This document shows positions 45,775 through 54,539 of a DNA stretch of 64,000 bases, piece after piece. The notes below the pieces were generated by a model. That model saw only the letters and a program-made list of their open reading frames with translations, did no database searches and had not been told where the DNA came from. The DNA comes from Chryseobacterium piperi (GTDB lineage Bacteria; Bacteroidota; Bacteroidia; Flavobacteriales; Weeksellaceae), in assembly GCF_002285635.2 (NCBI RefSeq), contig NZ_CP023049.2:992001-1056000 (forward strand), read 5' to 3'. Position 1 is the stretch's first letter; each line of letters begins with the position of its first letter. Made by a program: the position numbers and the translations under genes.

Positions 45775-45785
45775 TGTTTGTAATT

Positions 45786-46170
45786 TTATTTTCTAATTGG
45801 AGGAAGAGATTTTTCTGGTAAATAATTATCTATCTCATTTTGTTTTTGAATATCATTCTTAATTTGATCAAAATTAATTTCAAATTCTGATATTCTTGCG
45901 GAATCATCTTGTTTATATACTTTTTCCTTAAGTAAATCTATAATATCATTGAAGCTAGAGCTCATAAAAGGAGGAATAAAAAACAGTATCCTTGTGTCTT
46001 TTTAAATAGACATTCAATTTTCCGTTTTTATCCAATGTTGAATATGATAAAATTGAAACGTTTTTGGCTTCAATATCATAAGCAATAAGCTTAAAATCAT
46101 TAAGTTTAATTTCTTGTGCATTCAACATTAAACTTAATATTAAAGTCAAAAAAAACAATAAGTTTTTCAT
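45786..46170 (-). pseudogene. Small exported protein gene, probably frameshifted
   Basis: The first frame (46170-45955) encodes MKNLLFFLTLILSLMLNAQ, a signal peptide, then KLNDFKLIAYDIEAKNVSIL and ends YSSFYEL. A second open frame (45965-45786) starts with an ATG in the same place and reads MSSSFNDIIDLLKEKVYKQD to KSLPPIRK. Removing one T from the TTTT tract at 45966-45969 would fuse them into about 128 residues. Alternatively two overlapping small genes are translated by coupling. It lies 10 bp after the candidate immunity gene of cassette 2 and could be a second immunity factor. No family recognised. Confidence 0.55.
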
Positions 46171-46180
46171 TTTTGAAATA

Positions 46181-46570
46181 TTAATGAGTAATTTTTTTTA
46201 AAGAGATTTCTCTAATCTCACTTTGTTCTAAGTTATCATAAAAATAAATACTATCATTCTCGATTTTTATTAAATCTATTATTTGATACATATCTGATAT
46301 TACAGTAAATTCTAATGTAGAAGTATTTATTTTGACCAAATAAAATCCAGAGTTAAACCATTTTTTTCTAAAACAAGGAATATAAATAAATCCATTCTCA
46401 TATAATAACGGACCTCCAAATATTTCTCTTTTTATCAGATTTCCATCAATAGACAATTTTCCAACTTCCGGACAACCTTGACAAATTTCGTATAGATCGT
46501 GATATAAAACTTCTTTTTTATTTGGAAGATTTATTTTTAGTCTAAAACTTATTGGGGTTTCAAGTTTCAT
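46181..46570 (-). CDS. Candidate immunity protein of cassette 2, no signal peptide
   Basis: A 129-residue protein with no hydrophobic N-terminus, so cytoplasmic, unlike the other candidate immunity proteins in the array. It is rich in beta-strand patterns (FRLKINLPNKKEVLYHDLYE, NGFIYIPCFRKKWF, FYLVKINTSTLEFTVISDMY, IENDSIYFYDN) suggestive of a partial beta-propeller. I know no family for it. The gene starts 5 bp downstream of the orphan toxin module at 46576 and is followed by a small exported-protein gene. Confidence 0.65.
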   Translation of the reverse strand: MKLETPISFRLKINLPNKKEVLYHDLYEICQGCPEVGKLSIDGNLIKREIFGGPLLYENGFIYIPCFRKKWFNSGFYLVKINTSTLEFTVISDMYQIIDLIKIENDSIYFYDNLEQSEIREISLKKITH

Positions 46571-46575
46571 AATTT

Positions 46576-47529
46576 TTAACGAGGAATAATTTTAGTTGCT
46601 TGATTTACTACACTTTTAGATTCTGTCAAAAACTGGATAGAGCCTCCTGTATAAAATCCTCCACCTTGAGGTCCAACTATTCCTATTTTAATTGGAGTTC
46701 CTTTAGGAACTATACCAGATGTATATTGAGTTAAAGGATTCCACTCTTGCTTTATTGCCACTACTGTTCTATTTGCAAATTCACTAGTTCCAACTCTTAC
46801 ACCCCAGAAATCACTCTTCCCAATAGACATTTGCCCAAATCTTTGAGCAGGAATATCAAAAGGAGCTTTCATATTAATACTTCCAAATAAGAACCCATCT
46901 GAAGTAGTTGCAACTTTTGCTACTGCTCCTAATGCCTTAGAAAATCCAATTTCTGCAGCTGCTCCTTGCAATCCATATAGACCCGCAACAGCTAACTGCC
47001 CCGATGGATTTCCCATTGCTGCTTCCGTTGAATTGGATGCAGGAGTTTCTCTTATATACGAACCATTATCAGGAGTACCAAAAGCAGCGACACTCATTGC
47101 TGATGCGGAATCACCTGCTTGAATTAAAGGATCTAAATTATTCATTATCCCCATTCCTCCCAATAAAGAGTTATTGGTATATGAACCATCAGAATTTAAG
47201 GCAGTTGTAGACCCATTCTCCGTTGTATATGTCCCAGATTTACCTAAATAAGTTTCATTTTCTCTTGCTGTTGCTTGGCTTGTTGCATTTTCATTCCAAT
47301 AAACACTATTTGTTTGTCTATTGTGTACCCAATCCGTTCCTTGCCTTCCATCAGGGTCAATAAATCTCAAAGGATTATTAAAAGCATAGTTATAAGGACT
47401 ATGTCTTGTCATTTTCTCCGCCAGCGGATCCACCACGCCCCATCTTCCCAAGTCAGGCATATAGAATCTTGCTCCATAATCATACATCCCGGTCTCTTGC
47501 AGCTCCTTGCCGTTATACTTGTAATTCAA
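46576..47529 (-). CDS. Orphan RHS C-terminal toxin module (cassette 2)
   Basis: About 317 residues opening with TTG at 47529, in the RHS anchor [19 protein letters not shown], then [20 protein letters not shown] and [12 protein letters not shown]. The upstream stop codon lies 12 bp before, so the module has no real start of its own. The unique part holds glycine/alanine-rich, possibly membrane-active helices ([20 protein letters not shown]) and ends with [20 protein letters not shown], a strand-rich segment then [14 protein letters not shown] cannot name the toxin class with confidence. Its immunity candidate follows 5 bp later. Confidence 0.75.
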   Translation of the reverse strand: MNYKYNGKELQETGMYDYGARFYMPDLGRWGVVDPLAEKMTRHSPYNYAFNNPLRFIDPDGRQGTDWVHNRQTNSVYWNENATSQATARENETYLGKSGTYTTENGSTTALNSDGSYTNNSLLGGMGIMNNLDPLIQAGDSASAMSVAAFGTPDNGSYIRETPASNSTEAAMGNPSGQLAVAGLYGLQGAAAEIGFSKALGAVAKVATTSDGFLFGSINMKAPFDIPAQRFGQMSIGKSDFWGVRVGTSEFANRTVVAIKQEWNPLTQYTSGIVPKGTPIKIGIVGPQGGGFYTGGSIQFLTESKSVVNQATKIIPR

Positions 47530-47547
47530 GGAGGTTATCTAAAAAGC

Positions 47548-48036
47548 TTATTTATTGTTATATTGACATTTCTTCTGATCTTTTGTAAAAGACTTTTGAA
47601 CTCTTTTCATTGTTCCTCCTGGGATTTCATAGTCATATGTATAGCTCTTTCCTGGTAAAGGATTATAAATCTTTTTATACTTATTATTATCCGTATTATA
47701 AACATAAATAATAACATATGGCTGATCTAACCAGCTTAATTTAAAATCATCTATTTCGTAAGTTTTTGATTCTGATTCTCCTTTACAGCTACTAGAGTAT
47801 GTAAATTGAAAAGATTTGATTTGACTACCTTCTAATACTTTATAATCAGATTCCTTAAGTTGAAGTTTTCCAGGCTGTATAGTACCCTTTATTATTTCAC
47901 CATTTTCTAAACCTATTTTAACATATGTATATTTTATTATTTCTCCATCAACCAATATTATAATATTGGCATTTCTATTTTGAGCATAAGTATAGAAACT
48001 TATACACATCAAAAACATATAAATCAATTTATTCAT
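47548..48036 (-). CDS. Candidate exported immunity protein for the JAB-like toxin (cassette 1)
   Basis: A 162-residue protein with a signal peptide (MNKLIYMFLMCISFYTYAQ), therefore likely periplasmic. The mature part has NANIIILVDGEIIKYTYVKI, GKLQLKESDYKVLEGS, LDQPYVIIYVYNTDNNKYKK and GKSYTYDYEIPGG. It is homologous to the gene at 39194-39679, which follows the homologous JAB-like toxin module of cassette 3. It starts 4 bp after the full-length RHS toxin gene and is thus the natural immunity partner of the only complete toxin in the array. Confidence 0.85.
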   Translation of the reverse strand: MNKLIYMFLMCISFYTYAQNRNANIIILVDGEIIKYTYVKIGLENGEIIKGTIQPGKLQLKESDYKVLEGSQIKSFQFTYSSSCKGESESKTYEIDDFKLSWLDQPYVIIYVYNTDNNKYKKIYNPLPGKSYTYDYEIPGGTMKRVQKSFTKDQKKCQYNNK

Positions 48037-48040
48037 ATTA

Positions 48041-51000
48041 TTATTCTAAAATTCGTTTAACAGCTTTAGTTTCAAGTTTTAATGGTTCAGGATATGAACT
48101 ATTATAAATAACAATCCCATTTGGATTAGCATTGGTTGTTGTTTCCATCTTTCCTGTAGAAGTATTGACACCAGATTGTCCCGTAGAATAGCCTAAAGGC
48201 CCAACAATAACATTGGTGTCATATTGAGCAAAGGTTGTTGTATCTGTAGCTGAAGGCTCTTGAGCATTACCACTATAAACTTTTTCTCCCACAACTTCCG
48301 TTTTAGTGGGATGAGAGTGTATGGATGCTGCTGCATCTGCTGTTGTTTTTCCTGTTGGTAGATCAGGTAACGTAGCACTTGCATAAGCATCCTTTCCATA
48401 TTGTACTTCTGGGCCTTGTGTACCTCGTAAAACAGAACCATCTTTCATTACGATAGAACTTTCTTCTTTTTTACCACCATTGTTTATTGTTCTATCTAAA
48501 ACATTTAAGCTTTCTTTTAATACGGCTGTACTTGGTAATGTCGCTCCTGATTTTACAGAGCTTGTATCAACATTCCCTTTTATTTTAGAAATAGATCTCG
48601 CCTCCTTATTATCTGTAACTACGACTCTTACTCCGTTATTCACTCCATCTGTACCAATTTTTTTTCCACTCAAATTGTAAAAATCAGTAAGAGGTGCTCT
48701 TCCATCCGGATCGATAAATCGAATTGGATTATCAAATGCATAATTATATGGAGACCACCTACGCATTAATTCAGCCTTCGGATCCACAACTCCCCAACGT
48801 CCTATATCTGGCATGTAAAATCTAGCCCCATAATCATACATTCCGGTTTCAGTTTGTAATTCTTTACCGTTGTATTTGTATTGATAAGCAGAATTTCCAT
48901 TCAAGGGATTATATCCCTCATGCTTTAATCCAAATGGGTAGTAGTTATTCTCTTCAATAATTTCTAAGCTTGTATTGTTTCTGGTATAACTTAATCTCAC
49001 ATTTCCTAAATGATCCGTATAGTGGTAAATATACTTATTTTTTACAAAATCATAATAGCCCTCTGAGGTTGGAACAAATTGTAAAACATTATCTTCATAT
49101 TGAAACCCATCCAGATAATCGGTTTGAATATCGATTGTAAGTCCCGGGATAGAATTCTTTTTTACTTTCACCCCATCTGATCTGTAAGTATAATTATAAC
49201 TAGGTCTGAATCTCCCTTCACCCAATATCTTAAAGCTATTCGGTAAGTTTAAATAATTATAAGAGATTTCATTAATTTTTTTATCAGGATGACTCGTCAT
49301 ATTCCCATTTTGATCATAGCTAATGGTTGCTCCTCCGCCTGCCGGATACCCTAAAGAGCTTTGGGTTGCATCTGTAATTGTATTAAGTCTACTTCCATTG
49401 TAAGAATAGGTAAGATCATCAATTAATGCTGCGGTATTTCCAGATTGTATATTAGCTGATCTTTTGAGATTGATAATGTTTCCGCTCAAATCATAATCCA
49501 TCTTTTCAAAATATTCTCTTGCCGATGGATTGGCATCTCTTTGATAGAACCCTGCCAGTAATCTATTTAAACCATCATATACATACCCATATCTTCTTAA
49601 ATTATCATTAGGAGAAGATGCCGACTTCCAGTCGACTTCAGCAATATTTCCATTAAACTTAGGGAGTACCTTCAGATTAGAAAAGCTAACATTTGGCGTT
49701 TGTAATCCTTCTACCTGATTGTACTTCATTTTATACCCAAACAAATCAGTTCCCAGGTTAGCAGGATCATTCATATGAGTCACCCAGCCTCGGATATTGT
49801 ATTGATAATCTACCTGCTGAAGTGGTGCAGCAGCACTAACTCCACCCACTTTCTTATTTTCCAACTGGGAAAGCTCATTGTATTTATTCTGGGCTAAAAT
49901 CTCAAGAGGATTAGGCCCTACTTTATGTCGATGCATCAGAAGTCTGTTCTGATGGTCATACGTGAAATATTCGTGTATCTGTCTTTCGGCATCACCAGCC
50001 AACCTTTTATGGTAAGTACTGGTTCTAAGAGGTGTGCCAGAAAAATCAAGCTGATGGTTAAGAATGGTATATCCTCCTAAATGATTAATGCTTCTGCTTC
50101 CCATTACCTGACCTTTGGAATTATACCAGGTGAAGTTTCGGGTCCAGGCATCATCTTCTATATTTTTAATGTACGAGGCTAAAGGTAATCCTTTGGTGGA
50201 ACGATCCTGTGAAGGGTTATCAGCTAAAAGCTGATGATTAAAAACATTGGTTACTGCAGGAGATCCCGGAGGATAGGTATCGTAGTAATTCACACTCAAA
50301 ACCGTCTCTATATTAGAGAAGTGGCTGTTACTATAATAGATACGCATTCCATTGCGGATAAATCCACCAGATTCCCTTGATTCAATAATAGCTAAATTTC
50401 CTGCCTGAGTCTGCCTATCCATTCTATTGTTCCCAGTTAAAATTCCAGTATAGGCAACTCTTCCCAACTGATCATATTTAGTGATCAGCCATTTATTGGT
50501 CTTACGCATTTCTGCATCTTGAGTCATAATAAGACGGTCAGCTTTATCATACACCATATGTTCCCATTCTTTACCCGGAAGTTTCTTTTGTACTAGCCTG
50601 TTTTTCCCATCATAATGATACTGGTAACAGTGATTAATCAAAAACCCATCTAAAAACTGAACCCCTACACCTAAGCTTTTAGCAGCATTTGATCCTTCGG
50701 GCGGAAGGACAAAAGCCAATTGATTATATTCATTATAGATATAATAGGTATCTGCATTCTGACCGGCTCCTACTACTTTTCTGACTAAGACAGTTTGACC
50801 CTGGCCATTTTTAAACTCTATGGTTTCATTGCCATCTTCATCCTTTACTGAGTTCTTATACAGTTGATTGGCTTTATAAAATCCACTTGCAGAGTTCGCA
50901 TCATTGGCAGCCACTTTTAAGACAGAATTCGTTCTTCCTTCTATGAAAGTGGTGGTGGTCACATATTTTCTGACCTCTGTAGCCGTATTGGTTCCATAGT

Positions 51001-51457
51001 CAAACTTTACCGGTTTTGTGTTCCAGGCATTACCCACCTGTTTCTGTTCCAGTATTCTATCCAGAGGAGAATTTTCCAGGGTCTTTTCTGCAAAGATCTT
51101 TTCCTGGCCATAGATGCTGGTCTGGGTGGCATTAGCTAAAGGATTGGAAACAACAGCTCCATTGGTGCTTTGAGCCTGGGGAACAGGAAGAAAGTCTTTG
51201 ACCTGTCTTCCAAAGCCGTCATATTCAATATGGGTAACCACATCTCTTCTTAAAGGTGAGGCTTTGATATTAATAATTTGTTTAGGTCTCCCTAAACCAT
51301 CAAAATATTCTACCGTTTCTGCAGTTTTGGTAGGCTGATTACTGGCATTATAATCAAGATATGTTTTAGAATAAACGTAATTTTCAGTCGGGCTTAATTG
51401 GGCATGGGCTAATCCTGCGATCAGCAAGGCTCCTATAGGGATAATTATTTTTTTCAT
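48041..51457 (-). CDS. Full-length DUF6443/RHS-core polymorphic toxin with JAB-like C-terminus
   Basis: A 1138-residue secreted protein with signal peptide MKKIIIPIGALLIAGLAHAQ. It starts with a DUF6443 domain (TKTAETVEYFDGLGRPKQI), continues through many YD/RHS repeats (YDGFGRQVKDFL, YDKADRL, YDGLNRLLAGFY, YDLSGNI) and ends its core near residue 915 with [48 protein letters not shown] and FIDPDGRAP. The last 220 residues are the toxin, with HSHPT and PSATD (HxH...SxxD), the metal site of JAB/JAMM peptidases. It has a type 9-associated operon partner upstream and an immunity gene 4 bp downstream. It is the recipient gene for the orphan cassettes. Confidence 0.92.
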   Translation of the reverse strand: MKKIIIPIGALLIAGLAHAQLSPTENYVYSKTYLDYNASNQPTKTAETVEYFDGLGRPKQIINIKASPLRRDVVTHIEYDGFGRQVKDFLPVPQAQSTNGAVVSNPLANATQTSIYGQEKIFAEKTLENSPLDRILEQKQVGNAWNTKPVKFDYGTNTATEVRKYVTTTTFIEGRTNSVLKVAANDANSASGFYKANQLYKNSVKDEDGNETIEFKNGQGQTVLVRKVVGAGQNADTYYIYNEYNQLAFVLPPEGSNAAKSLGVGVQFLDGFLINHCYQYHYDGKNRLVQKKLPGKEWEHMVYDKADRLIMTQDAEMRKTNKWLITKYDQLGRVAYTGILTGNNRMDRQTQAGNLAIIESRESGGFIRNGMRIYYSNSHFSNIETVLSVNYYDTYPPGSPAVTNVFNHQLLADNPSQDRSTKGLPLASYIKNIEDDAWTRNFTWYNSKGQVMGSRSINHLGGYTILNHQLDFSGTPLRTSTYHKRLAGDAERQIHEYFTYDHQNRLLMHRHKVGPNPLEILAQNKYNELSQLENKKVGGVSAAAPLQQVDYQYNIRGWVTHMNDPANLGTDLFGYKMKYNQVEGLQTPNVSFSNLKVLPKFNGNIAEVDWKSASSPNDNLRRYGYVYDGLNRLLAGFYQRDANPSAREYFEKMDYDLSGNIINLKRSANIQSGNTAALIDDLTYSYNGSRLNTITDATQSSLGYPAGGGATISYDQNGNMTSHPDKKINEISYNYLNLPNSFKILGEGRFRPSYNYTYRSDGVKVKKNSIPGLTIDIQTDYLDGFQYEDNVLQFVPTSEGYYDFVKNKYIYHYTDHLGNVRLSYTRNNTSLEIIEENNYYPFGLKHEGYNPLNGNSAYQYKYNGKELQTETGMYDYGARFYMPDIGRWGVVDPKAELMRRWSPYNYAFDNPIRFIDPDGRAPLTDFYNLSGKKIGTDGVNNGVRVVVTDNKEARSISKIKGNVDTSSVKSGATLPSTAVLKESLNVLDRTINNGGKKEESSIVMKDGSVLRGTQGPEVQYGKDAYASATLPDLPTGKTTADAAASIHSHPTKTEVVGEKVYSGNAQEPSATDTTTFAQYDTNVIVGPLGYSTGQSGVNTSTGKMETTTNANPNGIVIYNSSYPEPLKLETKAVKRILE

Positions 51458-51463
51458 CAGGGG

Positions 51464-54400
51464 TTAGTTTTTATAATTGTACTTGAATTCTTTGACCAAG
51501 TTTCCTGTTTTGGAATCCTGTCTTATTTCTTTCAGCCTGTTAGCGGTGTCATAGATATACACTTCTCTGATTCCTGATGGAGGCGTAATACTCGTTACTC
51601 CTACTAAAGGGTCGTAAGTATACGTTGTGATCTGGTAATTGGATAAACCTGAATTTTTTCTAAAGTTATCTAACGCGATAATCAGTGAAGGCTCCTGAGC
51701 AGGATCAGCTGCATCATCATTGGAAGCATTGACAATGGTAGTGATCAAGGATTGGGTAATATCAGATAGCTTGGCACCTTCTATTTTAGCAATAGGCTGA
51801 GTTCCATTATATCCCCAGATAATGGTTGTTGAAACTCCAGCTTTTGTAGTATACTGCTGAATGTTTCCTTTGGAATCATATCGATCATAGGTAACTTCGA
51901 TAGTCCCTGGTGATGAAAGGTTGGAAATATCATAAGAGAGTACAGACATCGGTAATATGAGTCCTGATGTTTTTGTATTGGCTTCAGTTTGAGTTTTGGG
52001 ATAGATGGTTTCTATTTTTGATAAAGTTTTAGTACTATTTCCAATAGTTTGAGTGGTCATTGTTTCTAAGGGAATACCCACTATATTTTTACTGATCATC
52101 AATGGATTGTTTTTCTCGTGAGCATAGCTAAATACAGATGTATTCTTAGTTCCAGTAGTATCTAAAAACTCCGTTTGAGTCACTTGATTATGTTGGTTTG
52201 ACCCATAAAAATATTTCGTAGTTTGTACCAATGCCGGAGCATTATTATGGTAAAGAACCTCTTCTTTTTCACTTAAATAAGGATGATAAGAGTAGATATT
52301 ATAAGCAGATAGCCTTATTAGCTCTGCTACTCCCTGCAGTCGTGTAAAAGCACCATCGGTGATCGCCTCACCATATACATTACTTTGAAAATCATATGCT
52401 CTGATATTGTCATCAAAACGTGTGGGAAGAGCATTATACTTAAAATTAGTTTGGTGTACAATCGCACCATTCTTATCCTTTTTAATAATGTTTAATGGTT
52501 TCCCTCTTTCAAAATCTAAGGAATTAAACCCAACGTATCTCAAATTATTATATAAAGAGTTAGTACTGAATGCTGAAAAAACATAAGCATTTGCACTCTT
52601 GTCTATATACCCGTTATCACTATTGGTAAAATTGTATTCGGTTGTTCCCCCATTCCCATTTTCAGAAACTTTTTCAATGACTTTAGTATAAACAATATGT
52701 TTTCCTTTAGTATTGTTTGTTTGAATTATAGGTACATCAGCAAATCTGTAAATTCTGGATTTACTATCCTGATCTTCTTCATAGTAAACCGGTTTTCCAG
52801 ATAAAACTCCTGTAGACTTTCCATTTAATGCCCCATTCTCAGTATAAAAATAGTCTTTAACAATTCTTTGGCCATCTCCGGGATCTGTAATTATCCTTTT
52901 TATTCGTAATCCTCCTGCTATTTTTTTTGCTGTATCTTCTATATAAAAATTATATGGAGATGAAGTTTTAACATCGATGACTTTTGTATAATCATGCGGT
53001 TCGAAAATAAATTCACTAAACCCTTTTGTTGGGAAAGTCACTCTCTTTAAAACACCTTTTGTTAATTGAGCAGGATCCGTTTCTTTATAAGTTGGAAGTA
53101 CATTTTTTAGTTGATTGGGTGTATAAAAAAGTCCGTCACCAGGTTGTACACTAGTTAAAAAGGATTTATTATTATAATATCCCCAATGATCATTTTTCCT
53201 CTGGTTATACTTTGGTAAATCTGTTGAAAAATAATCCATAGAATAAATTTGTCCGTTTTTATTAAAGCCTGTTAAGTATAATTTTTTATTGGGATCTTCC
53301 AAATAATTAAAATTAATTTCCTCTATTACAGCACTTTTGTCTATAGTTATTTTATCAAGCTTGAAAAAATGTTTAGCGTTCCTGATATCCACCCCATAGT
53401 GATGACTATATTGAAAGGATTCATTCCACTGTTGAGTAGTAATGGGTGAATAGTCATATTCTTCTACATTGGCCGGGGTTTTAAAAAAATTAATAGAATA
53501 TTCATTGTTCACATTAATATTTTTCAGATAGGTAACAAAGGTTCTTTCCGGATTTATATATACACCTTGTTGTTTTTTAGCTGATACCCCTGAGTTTATA
53601 TTATAATACATTGAAGTAAAAGAATGAGAGACTTTATAAAACGCTCTATTGTCTCTTTCATAATTGTAAGTAATTTCAAATTTATTAGGTAGAATTACTT
53701 TTGTCAGGAACCAGGAATTAGCAATAAAATGAGTGTTAAACGAATTAATTGTACTACTATTATAAGGAGTCGCTGAAAATTCAATAGATTCAGGGGTTTT
53801 ACCAAAAATATATTGAGTCCCTTTTTTGTCAGTAAGAACAAATCCATAAATAATTCTTTTTACCCTATGGGTCTTACTGTTTAAAGGCTTAAATCCGTTT
53901 TCATAAACTTCAAAATCAGAGGCAAGTTCACTTGTAATTTTAATATCTTTAAAATCTCCGGATGCTACTATCCATTCTCCTTTATGATTCTTATAAAATG
54001 TTCCCGACATTCCATTGACACTGAAATTAAACTCATCTGGAGATGGATATACTGTTCTTCCACTCCCAAAAAGAGATTTGTTTATATTTATAAATTGATA
54101 TAACTTAGATGATGAAGCCCAATCTGCAGCATCCAGCATTCCATAATTATCATAATATGAATATTTGTTACTTGGGGAGTCATTATGGACTAAAACTTCA
54201 TCGATTCCTCCTTTCACTGTTCGGGTTATAACACCCCCTACATTTACATTCCATCCTACACCAGCCCAGGTAGGAGGAATATCTGGCTTTATAGAAGATA
54301 AATTGTAAGATAGATCAATATTCAAATTGTAATTATCTTTGGTATAGCTGAATAGATTAAAGGAAATAGACGGCTGTCCTGTAAATAAATCTATCCCCAT

Positions 54401-54538
54401 CGGATCAAACTGTCCCAAACTTGCAGAAATAGGACTATTACTAAAAATAGTTGGAGTATATGGATTTCCACTATTAACCTGCCCATTAAATAAGGAAGAA
54501 AGCAATGTAGAAGCTAATATTATTTTTCTTTTCATCAT
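51464..54538 (-). CDS. Large YD-like surface protein, RHS partner
   Basis: A 1024-residue exported protein (signal peptide MMKRKIILASTLLSSLFNGQ). The N-terminal part (ISASLGQFDPMGIDLFTGQP, then ISFNLFSYTKDNYNLNIDLS) resembles the start of RHS-shell/SpvB-like proteins; the C-terminus has YD-like repeats (TYDRYDSKGNIQQYTT, TYTYDPLVGVTSITPPSG, IYDTANRLKEIRQDSKTGNL) but no toxin tail. It lies 6 bp upstream of the full-length RHS toxin gene and 1 bp downstream of the T9SS protein, so the three form one operon. It probably contributes to the RHS shell or the surface delivery structure. Confidence 0.8.
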   Translation of the reverse strand: MMKRKIILASTLLSSLFNGQVNSGNPYTPTIFSNSPISASLGQFDPMGIDLFTGQPSISFNLFSYTKDNYNLNIDLSYNLSSIKPDIPPTWAGVGWNVNVGGVITRTVKGGIDEVLVHNDSPSNKYSYYDNYGMLDAADWASSSKLYQFININKSLFGSGRTVYPSPDEFNFSVNGMSGTFYKNHKGEWIVASGDFKDIKITSELASDFEVYENGFKPLNSKTHRVKRIIYGFVLTDKKGTQYIFGKTPESIEFSATPYNSSTINSFNTHFIANSWFLTKVILPNKFEITYNYERDNRAFYKVSHSFTSMYYNINSGVSAKKQQGVYINPERTFVTYLKNINVNNEYSINFFKTPANVEEYDYSPITTQQWNESFQYSHHYGVDIRNAKHFFKLDKITIDKSAVIEEINFNYLEDPNKKLYLTGFNKNGQIYSMDYFSTDLPKYNQRKNDHWGYYNNKSFLTSVQPGDGLFYTPNQLKNVLPTYKETDPAQLTKGVLKRVTFPTKGFSEFIFEPHDYTKVIDVKTSSPYNFYIEDTAKKIAGGLRIKRIITDPGDGQRIVKDYFYTENGALNGKSTGVLSGKPVYYEEDQDSKSRIYRFADVPIIQTNNTKGKHIVYTKVIEKVSENGNGGTTEYNFTNSDNGYIDKSANAYVFSAFSTNSLYNNLRYVGFNSLDFERGKPLNIIKKDKNGAIVHQTNFKYNALPTRFDDNIRAYDFQSNVYGEAITDGAFTRLQGVAELIRLSAYNIYSYHPYLSEKEEVLYHNNAPALVQTTKYFYGSNQHNQVTQTEFLDTTGTKNTSVFSYAHEKNNPLMISKNIVGIPLETMTTQTIGNSTKTLSKIETIYPKTQTEANTKTSGLILPMSVLSYDISNLSSPGTIEVTYDRYDSKGNIQQYTTKAGVSTTIIWGYNGTQPIAKIEGAKLSDITQSLITTIVNASNDDAADPAQEPSLIIALDNFRKNSGLSNYQITTYTYDPLVGVTSITPPSGIREVYIYDTANRLKEIRQDSKTGNLVKEFKYNYKN

Positions 54539-54539
54539 G

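Larger units (their letters stand above)
40425..45780. mobile_element. 5.4-kb integrative element inserted in the RHS array
   Basis: An element with two tyrosine recombinases, a primase-helicase, an XRE regulator on the other strand and a 700-bp structured noncoding end. The left limit is where the RHS anchor of cassette 3 is cut (40424); the right limit is taken near the terminator at 45747-45774, before RHS-array genes resume at 45786. No terminal direct repeat could be found by eye. The 40680-41140 part looks richer in G+C than its surroundings. It may be a phage satellite-like or plasmid-like integrative element. Confidence 0.6.
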
